NCBI GenBank assembly: GCA_902588835.1 | Contig: CACIQQ010000006.1 | Span: forward strand, 1-60,000 | Origin: an uncultured Pelagibacteraceae bacterium | GTDB taxonomy: Bacteria > Pseudomonadota > Alphaproteobacteria > Pelagibacterales > Pelagibacteraceae | Direction: 5' to 3' | Length of the DNA stretch: 60,000 nt | Shown: positions 51,455 to 60,000 of the stretch, in pieces | Layout of the letters: each line of letters starts with the position of its first letter | How positions within the stretch are numbered: position 1 is the stretch's first letter | Program-made: the position numbers and the translations under genes | The notes under the pieces: generated by a model | What the model saw: the letters and a program-made list of their open reading frames with translations, nothing else | Database searches by the model: none | What the model was told of the DNA's origin: nothing

Positions 51455-52179
51455 GTTTTAGAAAATTCTGCAAGATAATTCACAGAGCTATCTTCAGATA
51501 CAATCCACTCGTTTTTTAGAACATCAAACTTTACACCAATTAAGTTATTCAAATTTAATGAATTATTTCTACAAATGTTAATTAAATCTTCAGGTTTTAA
51601 AAATTTGTTCCAGTCATGAGTACCTATAGGCAACCATTTTAAGATATATTCAGCACCAATTATTGCAAAAAAATAGGACTTTAATGTTTTATTTAAAGTT
51701 GCAATAAACATTAAACCATTTTTCCTTAAAAGTTCTGAGCTTTTTAATAAAAAAAAATTAACATTATCTACGTGTTCAACTATCTCCATATTTAATACCA
51801 CATCAAATTTTTCTTTCGCAACAAATTTCTCTGGAGATGAGCAGTAATAATTTATATTTAATTTACTCTTTTCCAAATGCATTTTAGCAATTTTGATGTT
51901 TTTGTCTGAAGCATCTATACCTGTAACTGTTGCGCCCAATCTTGAAAGGGGTTCACTTAAAAGACCTCCACCACATCCAATATCTAATATTTTAATATCT
52001 TTTAAAGGTAATTTCTCCGATTTACTTCCAAATTTTTTAGCAATTGTATCTTTAATATATCTAAGTCTGACTGGATTAAAATTATGTAATGGTTTAAACT
52101 TACCCTCGGGGTCCCACCACTCATCAGCTAACTTTGAAAATTTATCAATTTCCTTTTTATTAATAGTGTCTTTTTTCAT
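51451..52179 (-). CDS. ubiG: Ubiquinone biosynthesis O-methyltransferase
   Basis: 242 residues. SAM-binding ILDIGCGGGLLSEPLSRLG with TGIDAS, and EWWDPEGKFKPLH near the start identify UbiG, which does both O-methylations of ubiquinone. It stands divergent from lysC, a conserved alphaproteobacterial pair with 65 bases between. Confidence 0.95.
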   Translation of the reverse strand: MKKDTINKKEIDKFSKLADEWWDPEGKFKPLHNFNPVRLRYIKDTIAKKFGSKSEKLPLKDIKILDIGCGGGLLSEPLSRLGATVTGIDASDKNIKIAKMHLEKSKLNINYYCSSPEKFVAKEKFDVVLNMEIVEHVDNVNFFLLKSSELLRKNGLMFIATLNKTLKSYFFAIIGAEYILKWLPIGTHDWNKFLKPEDLINICRNNSLNLNNLIGVKFDVLKNEWIVSEDSSVNYLAEFSKT

Positions 52180-52244
52180 TGGTTGTTGACTTTACAATTT
52201 AGATGTATTTTATCTAAATATAAAAATTTAAATATAAAATATCA

Positions 52245-53459
52245 ATGAAAATAATTGTTTTAAAATTTGGTGGAACGTCAGTTGGTACATTAGATAGAAT
52301 TACAAAGATATCTAAAATAATCATTTCGTACATAAAAAAAAAATACAAAGTTATTGTTGTAACTTCTGCAATGAGTGGTGTTACTAATGAACTTATTAAA
52401 AAAGCCAAAAAAATTTCTAAAAATTTTCCAAACTCCGAAAGAGATGTCCTGTTATCCACTGGCGAACAAATGTCTAGCGCTTTAATAGCTGGAAAGTTAT
52501 GTGAATTAGGCTTTGTTTCAAGATCTTGGATGTCATGGCAGATCCCTATTATAACACGAGGTAATTATAGTTCTGCAAGAATTTTAAAAATTGGTACAAA
52601 TCAGATAAAAAAATATTTAAAAAAAGGTGGCACACCAGTAATAACTGGTTTTCAAGGTATAAATAAAGAAAATAGAATTACCACTTTTGAAAGAGGGGGC
52701 AGTGATGCAAGTGCAATTATGCTTGCTAAGTTTTTTAAAGCTAAAAGGTGTATAATTTATACTGATGTTGAAGGAGTTTATACAACTGATCCAAATTTAA
52801 CAAAAAAAGCTAAAAAAATAAAAGTATTATCTTACGAAGAGATGTTAGAAATGTCTTCACTTGGTGCTAAAGTAATGCAGCCAGCCTCAATTCAGGATGC
52901 AAAATTAAATAAAGTAAAGATTGATGTTAAATCATCATTTACAAATAAACCGGGGACACAAATAATCGGAAGAAATAAGATTAAAAATGTGAATATAATC
53001 AGGGGCGTATCTTTTACTAAAAATGATGCAAAAGTTAGTCTTCTTGGTGTGAAGGATAAACCAGGGGTCGCTGCAGCAATATTTGAGCCATTTTATAAAA
53101 ATTCTATAAATGTTGACATGGTTGTTCAAAATATTTCATCAGACGGCAAACAAACAGATTTAACTTTTACAATTAAGTCTGATGATCTTTTAAAAACTAG
53201 AAGACTCATATCCAAAAATAAAAAAATTAAATTTAAGAAACTAATTGTAGATAAAAATGTTGCAAAAGTTTCAATTGTTGGAGTTGGAATGATTACAACA
53301 CCAGGGGTTACTTACCGAATGTTCAAGGCATTGGCGAATAAAAAAATTAACATTCTTGTAATTTCTACCTCAGAAATAAAGATATCTGTTTTAATTCAAA
53401 TTAAAAATTTAAAAAAATCGGTTGAATTATTGCATAAAGAATTTAATTTAAATAAATGA
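52245..53459 (+). CDS. lysC: Aspartate kinase
   Basis: First enzyme of the aspartate family (lysine, threonine, methionine). 404 residues. KFGGTSVG at the start, ERGGSDASA and [12 protein letters not shown] form the kinase domain. Two C-terminal ACT domains (about 265 onward) give feedback control. It overlaps ispG by 4 bases. Confidence 0.96.
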   Translation: MKIIVLKFGGTSVGTLDRITKISKIIISYIKKKYKVIVVTSAMSGVTNELIKKAKKISKNFPNSERDVLLSTGEQMSSALIAGKLCELGFVSRSWMSWQIPIITRGNYSSARILKIGTNQIKKYLKKGGTPVITGFQGINKENRITTFERGGSDASAIMLAKFFKAKRCIIYTDVEGVYTTDPNLTKKAKKIKVLSYEEMLEMSSLGAKVMQPASIQDAKLNKVKIDVKSSFTNKPGTQIIGRNKIKNVNIIRGVSFTKNDAKVSLLGVKDKPGVAAAIFEPFYKNSINVDMVVQNISSDGKQTDLTFTIKSDDLLKTRRLISKNKKIKFKKLIVDKNVAKVSIVGVGMITTPGVTYRMFKALANKKINILVISTSEIKISVLIQIKNLKKSVELLHKEFNLNK

Positions 53460-54556
53460 GTTATAAAGAATTTAGGGATATAAAAAGAAAAAAAACAAAA
53501 GAGATTAATGTTGGTGACGTAAAAATCGGTGGAGACAATCCAATTACAGTTCAGACAATGACAAATACTTTAACTACCAATGTTAAAGAAACTATTAATC
53601 AAATTAATGACTGCGCGGAGGAAGGTGCTGAGCTAGTTAGAGTTTCATGTCCCGATGAGGAGTCAACAATTTCTCTAAAAGAAATAGTAAAAAATAGTAA
53701 AGTTCCAATTGTTGCCGATATTCATTTTCATTACAAAAGAGCTATAGAGGCAGCTAAAAGCGGTGCAAAATGTTTGAGGATAAATCCAGGAAATATTGGT
53801 CAAAAAGAAAAAATTAAACAAGTAATAACAGCAGCTAAAGACTACAACTGTGCATTAAGGATTGGAGTTAATGCTGGTTCTTTAGAAAAAGATATTTTAG
53901 AAAAATATAAAGGACCTTGTCCAGATGCTTTAGTAGAAAGTGCAATGAGGAATATAAAGCTTATAGAGGATGAAGACTTTTTTAATTTTAAAGTAAGCGT
54001 CAAATCATCAGATGTTTTTCTATCAGTAGCTTCTTACAGACTTCTCTCAACTAAGACAGATTACCCTTTACACTTAGGAGTAACAGAGTCAGGTAGTTTT
54101 GTCCCAGGAAGTGTCAAAACTTCAATAGGTTTAGGCTCGCTTTTGATGGAAGGAATTGGTGATACAATTAGAGTTTCTCTATCCGATGATCCAATTAAAG
54201 AAGTTAAAATAGGTAACGAAATATTAAAATCCCTAAATTTAAGAAATAGGGGAGTAAAAGTTATTTCATGTCCCTCTTGTGCGCGTCAAGGTTTTGAAGT
54301 AATTGACGTAGTAAAAAAATTAGAAGAAAAATTATCACATATTAAGACACCTTTAACCTTATCGATAATCGGTTGTGTCGTAAATGGACCTGGTGAAGCA
54401 GCCTCAGCTGATATTGGAATTACCGGCGGGGGCAAGGATAGCAATATGTTATACTTGAATGGTATTCAAAAAGAAAAATTAAAAAATGAAGAGATAATTT
54501 CCAAAGTAGTAGCATTGGTTGAGAAAAAAGAAAAAGACATTAAAAATAAAATTTAA
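53456..54556 (+). CDS. ispG: 4-hydroxy-3-methylbut-2-enyl-diphosphate synthase
   Basis: Iron-sulfur enzyme of the MEP isoprenoid pathway. 366 residues. DIHFHYKRA in the barrel domain, then the cluster cysteines in [10 protein letters not shown] and [13 protein letters not shown]. It overlaps lysC by 4 bases and prfA by 1 base. Confidence 0.96.
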   Translation: MSYKEFRDIKRKKTKEINVGDVKIGGDNPITVQTMTNTLTTNVKETINQINDCAEEGAELVRVSCPDEESTISLKEIVKNSKVPIVADIHFHYKRAIEAAKSGAKCLRINPGNIGQKEKIKQVITAAKDYNCALRIGVNAGSLEKDILEKYKGPCPDALVESAMRNIKLIEDEDFFNFKVSVKSSDVFLSVASYRLLSTKTDYPLHLGVTESGSFVPGSVKTSIGLGSLLMEGIGDTIRVSLSDDPIKEVKIGNEILKSLNLRNRGVKVISCPSCARQGFEVIDVVKKLEEKLSHIKTPLTLSIIGCVVNGPGEAASADIGITGGGKDSNMLYLNGIQKEKLKNEEIISKVVALVEKKEKDIKNKI

Positions 54557-55629
54557 TGATACCATTTGATAAGGTAAGGGAGATAATAAAAAAACATGAG
54601 ATTCTTGAAAAAGAGCTATCATCTGGTGCAATCGAAAAAAAATTATTTGCATCCAAATCAAAAGAGTATTCAGAATTAAACGCAATAATTAATAATGCGA
54701 AAGACTACATTACATTTGATAAAACAAGGGATGATCTTAAAAAGATTATTAGCGATGAAAATAACGATAAAGAAATGGTAGAGTTAGCTAAGATTGAACT
54801 TAATGAACTTGAAGTAAAAAAAGAAAAAAATGAGACTAAACTGAAATTATTTTTGTTACCAAAAGACGAAGCAGATACCAAAAATGCAATAATAGAAATA
54901 CGTGCCGGAACAGGTGGATTAGAGGCAAGTTTGTTCGCGTCAGACCTTTTTAAAATGTATGAAAAAGTAAGCCAAAAGAAAAAATGGTCTTTAGAAATAA
55001 TAAGTATATCTAAAAGTGATGCAGGTGGACTTAAGGAAGTGATTGCTTCAATAAAGGGAAGAAATATTTATTCATCGCTTAAATATGAAAGCGGAGTTCA
55101 TAGAGTTCAAAGAGTCCCTGACACCGAAACACAAGGAAGAGTTCATACATCAGCTGCAACCGTGGCTGTATTACCAGAAGCAGAAGAGGTGGATATTAAA
55201 ATTGAAGAAAAAGATTTAAGAATCGATGTATTTAGAAGTAGTGGTCCAGGTGGGCAAAGTGTGAACACCACGGACTCAGCTGTCAGAATTACACATATAC
55301 CAACAGGAATTGTTGTTAGTCAGCAAGATGAAAAATCTCAGATTAGAAATAAAGAGAAGGGTCTTAAAATTTTAAGGTCAAGAATTTATGAATTTGAAAG
55401 AAATAAAAGGGATGAGGAAAGAGCGAAAGACCGAAAAAATAAAATTGGATCAGGAGATAGATCTGAAAGAATAAGAACATATAATTTTCCGCAAGGTAGA
55501 GTCACAGATCATAGAGTAAATTTAACCTTGCACAAATTAGAGGAGTTTATGGAAGGAGAAATTTTCGATGAAATGATTGATAATTTAAGCCTTCAAGCTC
55601 AGGAAGATGAATTAAAAAAATTATCATGA
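54556..55629 (+). CDS. prfA: Peptide chain release factor 1
   Basis: Terminates at UAA and UAG. 357 residues. The stop-codon tripeptide appears as PDT in [15 protein letters not shown], and the catalytic GGQ in [15 protein letters not shown]. prmC, which methylates that Gln, follows with a 4-base overlap. Confidence 0.97.
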   Translation: MIPFDKVREIIKKHEILEKELSSGAIEKKLFASKSKEYSELNAIINNAKDYITFDKTRDDLKKIISDENNDKEMVELAKIELNELEVKKEKNETKLKLFLLPKDEADTKNAIIEIRAGTGGLEASLFASDLFKMYEKVSQKKKWSLEIISISKSDAGGLKEVIASIKGRNIYSSLKYESGVHRVQRVPDTETQGRVHTSAATVAVLPEAEEVDIKIEEKDLRIDVFRSSGPGGQSVNTTDSAVRITHIPTGIVVSQQDEKSQIRNKEKGLKILRSRIYEFERNKRDEERAKDRKNKIGSGDRSERIRTYNFPQGRVTDHRVNLTLHKLEEFMEGEIFDEMIDNLSLQAQEDELKKLS

Positions 55630-56465
55630 AAATTTTAAACAATTTAAAAGAAGGTGGTGAAATTCTCAAAAGAAACAACATATCTTCTTATAAAATTGAC
55701 TGTGAAATTTTAATGTCAAAAACTCTAAATATCTCAAGAGAAGATGTTCTTCTAAATCTAGAAAAAAATTTGAAAAAAGAGGAAAAAGAAAAATATTTTA
55801 ATCTAATTAATAGAAGAAAAAAAAAGGAACCGATTGCCTATATAATAAACAAAAAAAGTTTTTGGAGGGATAATTTTATAACAAATAAAGATGTGCTTAT
55901 ACCACGTCCCGATTCAGAGCATTTAGTAGAGCAGACACTTAAATTAATAAAAAAAAATCAAGCGAAAAGAATTCTTGATGTAGGAGTAGGCTCTGGATGT
56001 TTGTCAATATCTATTTTAAAAGAGAGACCATATTGTAAATTTGATGCAATAGATCCATCTGAAAGTGCTTTAAAATTGGCTAAAACTAATGCAAATTTAC
56101 ATCAATTACTACATAGAATTAAATTTCACAAAAGAGATGTTGACAATTTTTATTACGATAAATATGATTTAATAATAAGTAATCCTCCATATATTAATAA
56201 ACACAAAATAAAATATTTGGGTACAATTAATTATGAACCAAAGATTGCTTTAGATGGTGGAGTAGATGGTTTAGAAGTAATTAGAAAAGTTATTTCAAAA
56301 TCAAAACACATACTAAAAAATAATGGTAAACTTATCCTTGAAATTGGATACGATCAGAAATACAAAGTGATTAATTTCTTAAAAAAGAAAAATTTTTTTA
56401 TTAATAAAATAATCAAGGATTATGGAAATAATATAAGATGTATAGTATCTACAAAAATAAGTTAA
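55626..56465 (+). CDS. prmC: Release factor glutamine methyltransferase
   Basis: Methylates the Gln of the GGQ motif in release factors. 279 residues. [14 protein letters not shown] binds SAM and SNPPYI is the catalytic NPPY motif. Direct coupling to prfA is the usual arrangement. Confidence 0.96.
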   Translation: MKILNNLKEGGEILKRNNISSYKIDCEILMSKTLNISREDVLLNLEKNLKKEEKEKYFNLINRRKKKEPIAYIINKKSFWRDNFITNKDVLIPRPDSEHLVEQTLKLIKKNQAKRILDVGVGSGCLSISILKERPYCKFDAIDPSESALKLAKTNANLHQLLHRIKFHKRDVDNFYYDKYDLIISNPPYINKHKIKYLGTINYEPKIALDGGVDGLEVIRKVISKSKHILKNNGKLILEIGYDQKYKVINFLKKKNFFINKIIKDYGNNIRCIVSTKIS

Positions 56466-56472
56466 ACAACAT

Positions 56473-56769
56473 ATGAGACAATTTAAAAACAATTTAAAAA
56501 GAAATAGAGGAAGAAATCACTCTGATAGATCATTTAAAAGAGGTCCTGATGTAGACAGATTAAATGGTAATTTTGTAAACAATGATAATTCGTTCAGAAG
56601 AAAAATGAATAGAAGCAATGGAAATGTTCAAAAATTAATTTCCAAATATAACGATCTTGCGAGAGAAGCTTTATCTAACGGCGATAAAATTTTGTCTGAA
56701 AACTATTTTCAATATGCTGATCACTTCTTAAGAGTTTCATTGGAACAAAAAGAAAAAGACGCTTCTTAA
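56473..56769 (+). CDS. DUF4167 family protein
   Basis: 98 residues: a basic Asn/Arg-rich N-terminal half (FKNNLKRNRGRNHSDRS) and a helical end KYNDLAREALSNGDKILSENY. DUF4167 follows prmC in many alphaproteobacteria. The basic part suggests RNA binding; the function is unknown. Confidence 0.88.
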   Translation: MRQFKNNLKRNRGRNHSDRSFKRGPDVDRLNGNFVNNDNSFRRKMNRSNGNVQKLISKYNDLAREALSNGDKILSENYFQYADHFLRVSLEQKEKDAS

Positions 56770-56775
56770 AAAATA

Positions 56776-58083
56776 CTAATAAATTTTTGTTATTAAATCT
56801 GACTTTAACACATCAGTTTTTATTCTTACAATCTCAAAGTTTTCTCTAACTGGACCTTTAAGAGATTTACCTGGGGGCAACTTAAGTGTTTGTGAGTTCA
56901 CTTTTTTTCCATTTTCAATTACTTCATAGTGCAAGTGTGGTCCAGTTGACATACCTGTTGAACCAACAAATCCAATAATCTGTCCTTGTTTAACTCTGTA
57001 TCCAGGCACTGCAAGATTTGAAAATTTTGACATGTGTGCATAAATTGTTTGATAAGTTGTGTTATGTTTTATTTTTACACAATTGCCTCCTCCGCCACAC
57101 CATCCAGCTTTAATTATTATCCCGTCACCAGAAGCCATGATAGGCGTTCCCAAAGGAGCGGCAAAGTCAGTACCACGATGCATTTTGTTAAATCCAAGAA
57201 TTGGATGTTTTCTCATCCCGAATGGAGAGGATAATCTTGCTCCATTGATTGGAGTTTTCATTAATGCTTTTTTTATACTTTTACCGTTTTCATCGTAATG
57301 CCCATAGAATTTTTTATCTGGATAAAAATATAGTTGATTTGTTTGTCCTCTTAAAACTAAATTTGCATATATTATTTCTCCAGTACTAAACACTTCATTA
57401 TTTTCGTCGATAAATGTTTCATATATAATTTGATATGAGTCATTTTTTCTTATATCTCTCTGAAAATCGACTTGAAAACCATAAAGTCTTGCAAACTCAA
57501 TAATTATATTAGGATTAATATCTTGCTTGGTTGCTGAATTATATAGACTTGATTTTATTACACCCTCTTTTAGAATTAATTTTTTAGTTAGGTTTGTTAC
57601 TATTTCTTCTTTTTGAAGTTTTTCAGTTTCTAAATTCTTTACTATTTGTATTTTTCTTGTTTTTGAAACAGGAATAAGTAAGCTTAATATTTTTTTGCTA
57701 TCTTTGTCAGAGTTATCTAATACTATATTTATTATTTGTTTCGATCTAATTTTATTTGTATCTTTTTTGTCTAAGATGCCAAATATCTTTTTTATTTCTT
57801 CATCCTTTACTGAGAATTCCTTTAATATATCTTTGAGAGTTTGACCACTTCTGACAGAGTAATCTATTTCTTCATACTTAGGGGTCAAATTAAAAAAAAC
57901 ATGATTTATCGTTTTTTTGAAGTAAGTGTTTCTTAGAATTTTTAGGTACTCGTTATCTATTTCTTTACTTTGATGTTTGTAAAGTTGAATAATTAATGTT
58001 GAAATTACAACAAGAAGTATCAGAAGAAAAACTTCAGTATTTTTTCTAATTAATGATAAAACCTTAAGTTGAATAAATTTCAT
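56776..58083 (-). CDS. M23-family peptidoglycan endopeptidase
   Basis: 435 residues. Membrane anchor at about 13-31, a LysM/OapA-like segment (YSVRSGQTLKDILKEFSV), then the LytM domain: HRGTDFAAPLGTPI with metal ligands His and Asp, and GPHLHYEV with the HxH. SPFGMRKHPI is also typical. It likely cuts peptide cross-links during growth or division, acting in the periplasm. Confidence 0.93.
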   Translation of the reverse strand: MKFIQLKVLSLIRKNTEVFLLILLVVISTLIIQLYKHQSKEIDNEYLKILRNTYFKKTINHVFFNLTPKYEEIDYSVRSGQTLKDILKEFSVKDEEIKKIFGILDKKDTNKIRSKQIINIVLDNSDKDSKKILSLLIPVSKTRKIQIVKNLETEKLQKEEIVTNLTKKLILKEGVIKSSLYNSATKQDINPNIIIEFARLYGFQVDFQRDIRKNDSYQIIYETFIDENNEVFSTGEIIYANLVLRGQTNQLYFYPDKKFYGHYDENGKSIKKALMKTPINGARLSSPFGMRKHPILGFNKMHRGTDFAAPLGTPIMASGDGIIIKAGWCGGGGNCVKIKHNTTYQTIYAHMSKFSNLAVPGYRVKQGQIIGFVGSTGMSTGPHLHYEVIENGKKVNSQTLKLPPGKSLKGPVRENFEIVRIKTDVLKSDLITKIY

Positions 58084-58383
58084 AAGATTTCTATAATTTA
58101 TTGCCTATAAAAAAACCAGCTCAAAAAGCCCACGTTTTTATTGACTTTTTAATCATATTTTCTTTTATAATACCTTGATTTACTAATGATTTGTACTATA
58201 AGCAATCTCTCCAAACAATGAAAATTGTTAATTATTAGGGTCAAACCTAATTAGCTATTTGAAAAAGTAAGATTTTAAGAAGAGAAGTGTGGACGGTTAA
58301 GGTTACCGAAATTTGTCGTACACACTTCAACATTATATAAATTTATTCTTAGATTTATATAGAAGCTAGTGTGCGCCGTTTTT
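58084..58383 (+). promoter_or_regulatory. rRNA operon promoter and leader region
   Basis: This 300-base gap holds the rRNA promoter and leader. TTGACT (58141-58146) and TATAAT (58166-58171) are 19 bases apart; TTGATT (58175) with TATAAG (58197) 16 bases on may be a second promoter. Two small hairpins follow: AACAAT/ATTGTT (58214-58229, GAAA loop) and ATTAGG/CCTAAT (58234-58251). Then comes the left arm of the 16S processing stem. The M23 gene promoter must also lie here on the other strand. Confidence 0.6.
58281..58300 (+). other. Left arm of the 16S rRNA processing stem
   Basis: AGAGAAGTGTGGACGGTTAA pairs over 20 positions (two G-U) with 59914-59933 beyond the 16S 3' end. This is the usual RNase III stalk. 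GAAGTGTG within it (58284-58291) can also pair with CACACTTC at 58321-58328, giving a competing local hairpin. Confidence 0.8.
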
Positions 58384-59859
<1,476 letters not shown>

Positions 59860-59913
59860 TAAGGATGAATAAAATTTTTTATAATTTTATTCTAAATATT
59901 TAACAGGCTAATG

Positions 59914-59933
59914 TTGACCGTCCGCACTTCTCT
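59914..59933 (+). other. Right arm of the 16S rRNA processing stem
   Basis: TTGACCGTCCGCACTTCTCT, complementary to 58281-58300. It lies 55 bases after the 16S end and 33 bases before the tRNA. The rest of the short spacer is AT-rich with nothing else visible. Confidence 0.8.
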
Positions 59934-59966
59934 TTTTAATTTTTGTGTTTCTCTTAAAAACAATGA

Positions 59967-60000
59967 GGGCCGGTAGCTCAGTTGGTTAGAGCACACCCTT
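59967..60000 (+). tRNA. tRNA-Ile (partial, cut by the window end)
   Basis: Acceptor GGGCCGG, D stem GCTC/GAGC with the normal AGTTGGTTA loop, and the start of the anticodon arm CACCC-TT. The window ends just before the anticodon. Identity as tRNA-Ile(GAU) is inferred from its place in the 16S-23S spacer and from its 5' half. Confidence 0.8.

Overview
The window is a stretch of chromosome from a SAR11-clade alphaproteobacterium (Pelagibacterales, 'Candidatus Pelagibacter'-like). Three things point there. The DNA is strongly AT-rich and densely packed: genes commonly overlap by 1-8 bases and only one gap reaches about 300 bases. The 16S rRNA gene at the right end contains the target sites of the classical SAR11 probes 152R, 441R, 542R and 732R. 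The gene order repeats known alphaproteobacterial blocks: murA-DUF2948-hisD, hisS-hisZ-hisG, trpF-trpB-trpA-accD-folC, cycM-kdsB-pheA, ffs-dnaX-ybaB-recR and ubiG/lysC-...-prfA-prmC-DUF4167. No insertion sequence, prophage, integrase or CRISPR array is visible, so this is core genome.

Layout. 1-2.4 kb: the end of an unknown gene, then def-fmt-truA (start of protein synthesis and tRNA modification). 2.4-9.7 kb, minus strand: rpmH-rnpA-yidD-yidC-argB-HAD-dapD-dapE, ending in a histone-deacetylase-family gene and a SET-domain gene. 9.7-15.3 kb: a TVP38-type membrane protein, tRNA-Thr, two small proteins, dcd, murA, DUF2948, hisD, infA, tRNA-Phe, a cold-shock gene and tRNA-His. 15.3-18.5 kb: hisS-hisZ-hisG. 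18.6-22.3 kb: rmuC, an MGME1/phage-type exonuclease, an exonuclease I-like gene and trxA. 22.3-29.8 kb, minus strand: rpsA-ihfB-pyrF-trpF-trpB-trpA-accD-folC. 29.9-34.2 kb, minus strand: aroA, then rnd-kdsD-lptC-lptB (Kdo and LPS export).

34.2-41.1 kb: an NDUFA9-like gene, a SHOCT protein, gcrA, an ABC-2 permease, argD-argF, a membrane cytochrome c, kdsB and pheA. 41.2-43.8 kb: 4.5S RNA, dnaX, ybaB and recR. 43.8-49.6 kb: glcB (malate synthase G), accA and a frameshifted secA. 49.7-58.1 kb: argJ, DUF1178, ubiG, lysC, ispG, prfA, prmC, DUF4167 and an M23 peptidase. 58.1-60 kb: the start of the rRNA operon with promoter, processing stem, 16S and the first half of a tRNA-Ile.

The genes are mostly housekeeping: arginine (argB, argD, argF, argJ), lysine (dapD, dapE, lysC), histidine (hisD, hisG, hisZ), tryptophan (trpA, trpB, trpF), phenylalanine (pheA) and fatty acids (accA, accD), plus translation, DNA repair and envelope building. 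The features most worth a second look are: non-canonical but apparently compensated elbow pairs in tRNA-Phe and tRNA-Thr; a dnaX slippery heptamer in frame with a stop three codons after the shift; a one-base frameshift in secA at an A7 tract; a divergent TrpA/TrpB/TrpF set; a three-gene DNA-processing cluster; a deacetylase/SET pair; AccA with a C-terminal membrane helix; and AccD with an altered zinc knuckle.
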